Position numbers and translations under genes: made by a program
Origin: Planctomycetaceae bacterium
GTDB lineage: Bacteria; Planctomycetota; Planctomycetia; Planctomycetales; Planctomycetaceae
Direction: 5' to 3'
Length of the DNA stretch: 63,314 nucleotides
Assembly: GCA_028284145.1 (NCBI GenBank)
Contig: JANQSH010000036.1
Span: 1-63,314, forward strand
Shown: positions 63,214-63,314 of the stretch, piece by piece
Numbering within the stretch: position 1 is the stretch's first letter
How the letters are laid out: every line of letters begins with the position of its first letter
Notes under the pieces: generated by a model
The model's database searches: none
The model's input: only the letters and a program-made list of their open reading frames with translations
What the model was told of the DNA's origin: nothing

Positions 63214-63314
63214 TCAGTAGCGGTAGCCATTGCGATCGTATGAGCCGTTCCTTTCCTCACCGATGGCGGCGTAGTCGCAGACGATATCGTATTCATCATC
63301 GCAAAAATCTTCGT
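63214..63314 (-). CDS. C-terminal tail of a gene entering from the right
   Basis: On the minus strand one frame stays open from the window edge to TGA at 63216-63214. It encodes 32 residues rich in Asp, Glu, Tyr, Arg and Asn, ending GSYDRNGYRY. The regular (D/N)-R-N-G-Y pattern and acidic composition suggest a real protein end, perhaps a disordered tail, but the rest lies outside the window. Function cannot be stated. Confidence 0.45.
   Translation of the reverse strand, partial: EDFCDDEYDIVCDYAAIGEERNGSYDRNGYRY

Noticed and set aside
63052..63299. Low-complexity minus-strand frame (Thr/Ala-rich) at the right edge
   Set aside because: It shares the strand with the more protein-like partial frame ending at 63214, and its Thr/Ala repetition looks like an out-of-frame reading of that sequence.

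Overview
The window is almost certainly a chromosomal segment of a planctomycete (Planctomycetota, probably Planctomycetales). The signs are a DUF1598-type secreted protein, a Ser/Thr kinase with the short N-terminal domain and C-terminal FHA domain common in that phylum, several PQQ-type beta-propeller proteins, genes scattered in short runs, and long gaps filled with repeats. Genus cannot be decided from sequence alone. GC looks moderate by eye and was not computed.

Layout. (1) 561-14459, minus strand: a complete Tad/Flp pilus operon, in transcription order flp pilin, cpaA prepilin peptidase, cpaB, cpaE/tadZ, cpaF/tadA ATPase, tadB, tadC, a DUF192 gene, the cpaC/rcpA secretin, a lipoprotein, tadD, tadE, tadG. 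A sigma-70-like promoter precedes flp. (2) 14684-16807: a divergently transcribed GT-C (TMTC-like) membrane protein with TPRs. It is followed by a truncated tRNA-Leu(CAA) and a 15-bp tandem repeat. (3) 17435-20419: a small hypothetical gene, hisC, a possible 57-aa ORF, hisB. (4) 20420-21904: a long gap with an orphan leader-peptide-like element. (5) 21905-32294: the flagellar rod, ring and hook-junction operon flgF-flgG-flgA-flgH-flgI-flgJ-flgN-flgK-flgL. (6) 32769-35702: rplM-rpsI with a strong terminator, then mgtE. (7) 36106-44056: an HD-GYP protein, a STAS-like protein, and a glycogen/alpha-glucan group (glgA, GH57, galT-like). (8) 44248-47389, minus: DUF1598 protein, ruvX, manC-type nucleotidyltransferase. 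(9) 47674-52109, plus: PQQ lipoprotein, alpha/beta hydrolase, PIG-L deacetylase, PP2C phosphatase. (10) 52266-59760, minus: Fic protein, a second secretin, a lipoprotein, the kinase-FHA protein. (11) 59812-63051, plus: two hypothetical proteins, a second PQQ protein, crcB. The C-terminal tail of one more minus-strand gene enters at the right edge.

The most unusual feature is two families of roughly 95-110 bp non-coding elements: family A with 12 copies and family B with 6. Both have terminal inverted repeats and begin and end with TA (TAGAGCG...CGCTCTA and TAGTGG...GCACTA), as expected of non-autonomous elements that duplicate a TA target. Seven genes have their stop codon at an element end; six of these stops are TA plus the first base of the element. 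Removing the element in silico restores a TAA stop in three of them. In flgA it restores eight more codons ending in an ATGA overlap with flgH. One element now supplies the start codon of a gene at the left edge, and another supplies the C-terminus of the TMTC-like protein. Short tandem duplications of 14-19 bp also recur between genes, one of them across the flgK stop codon.
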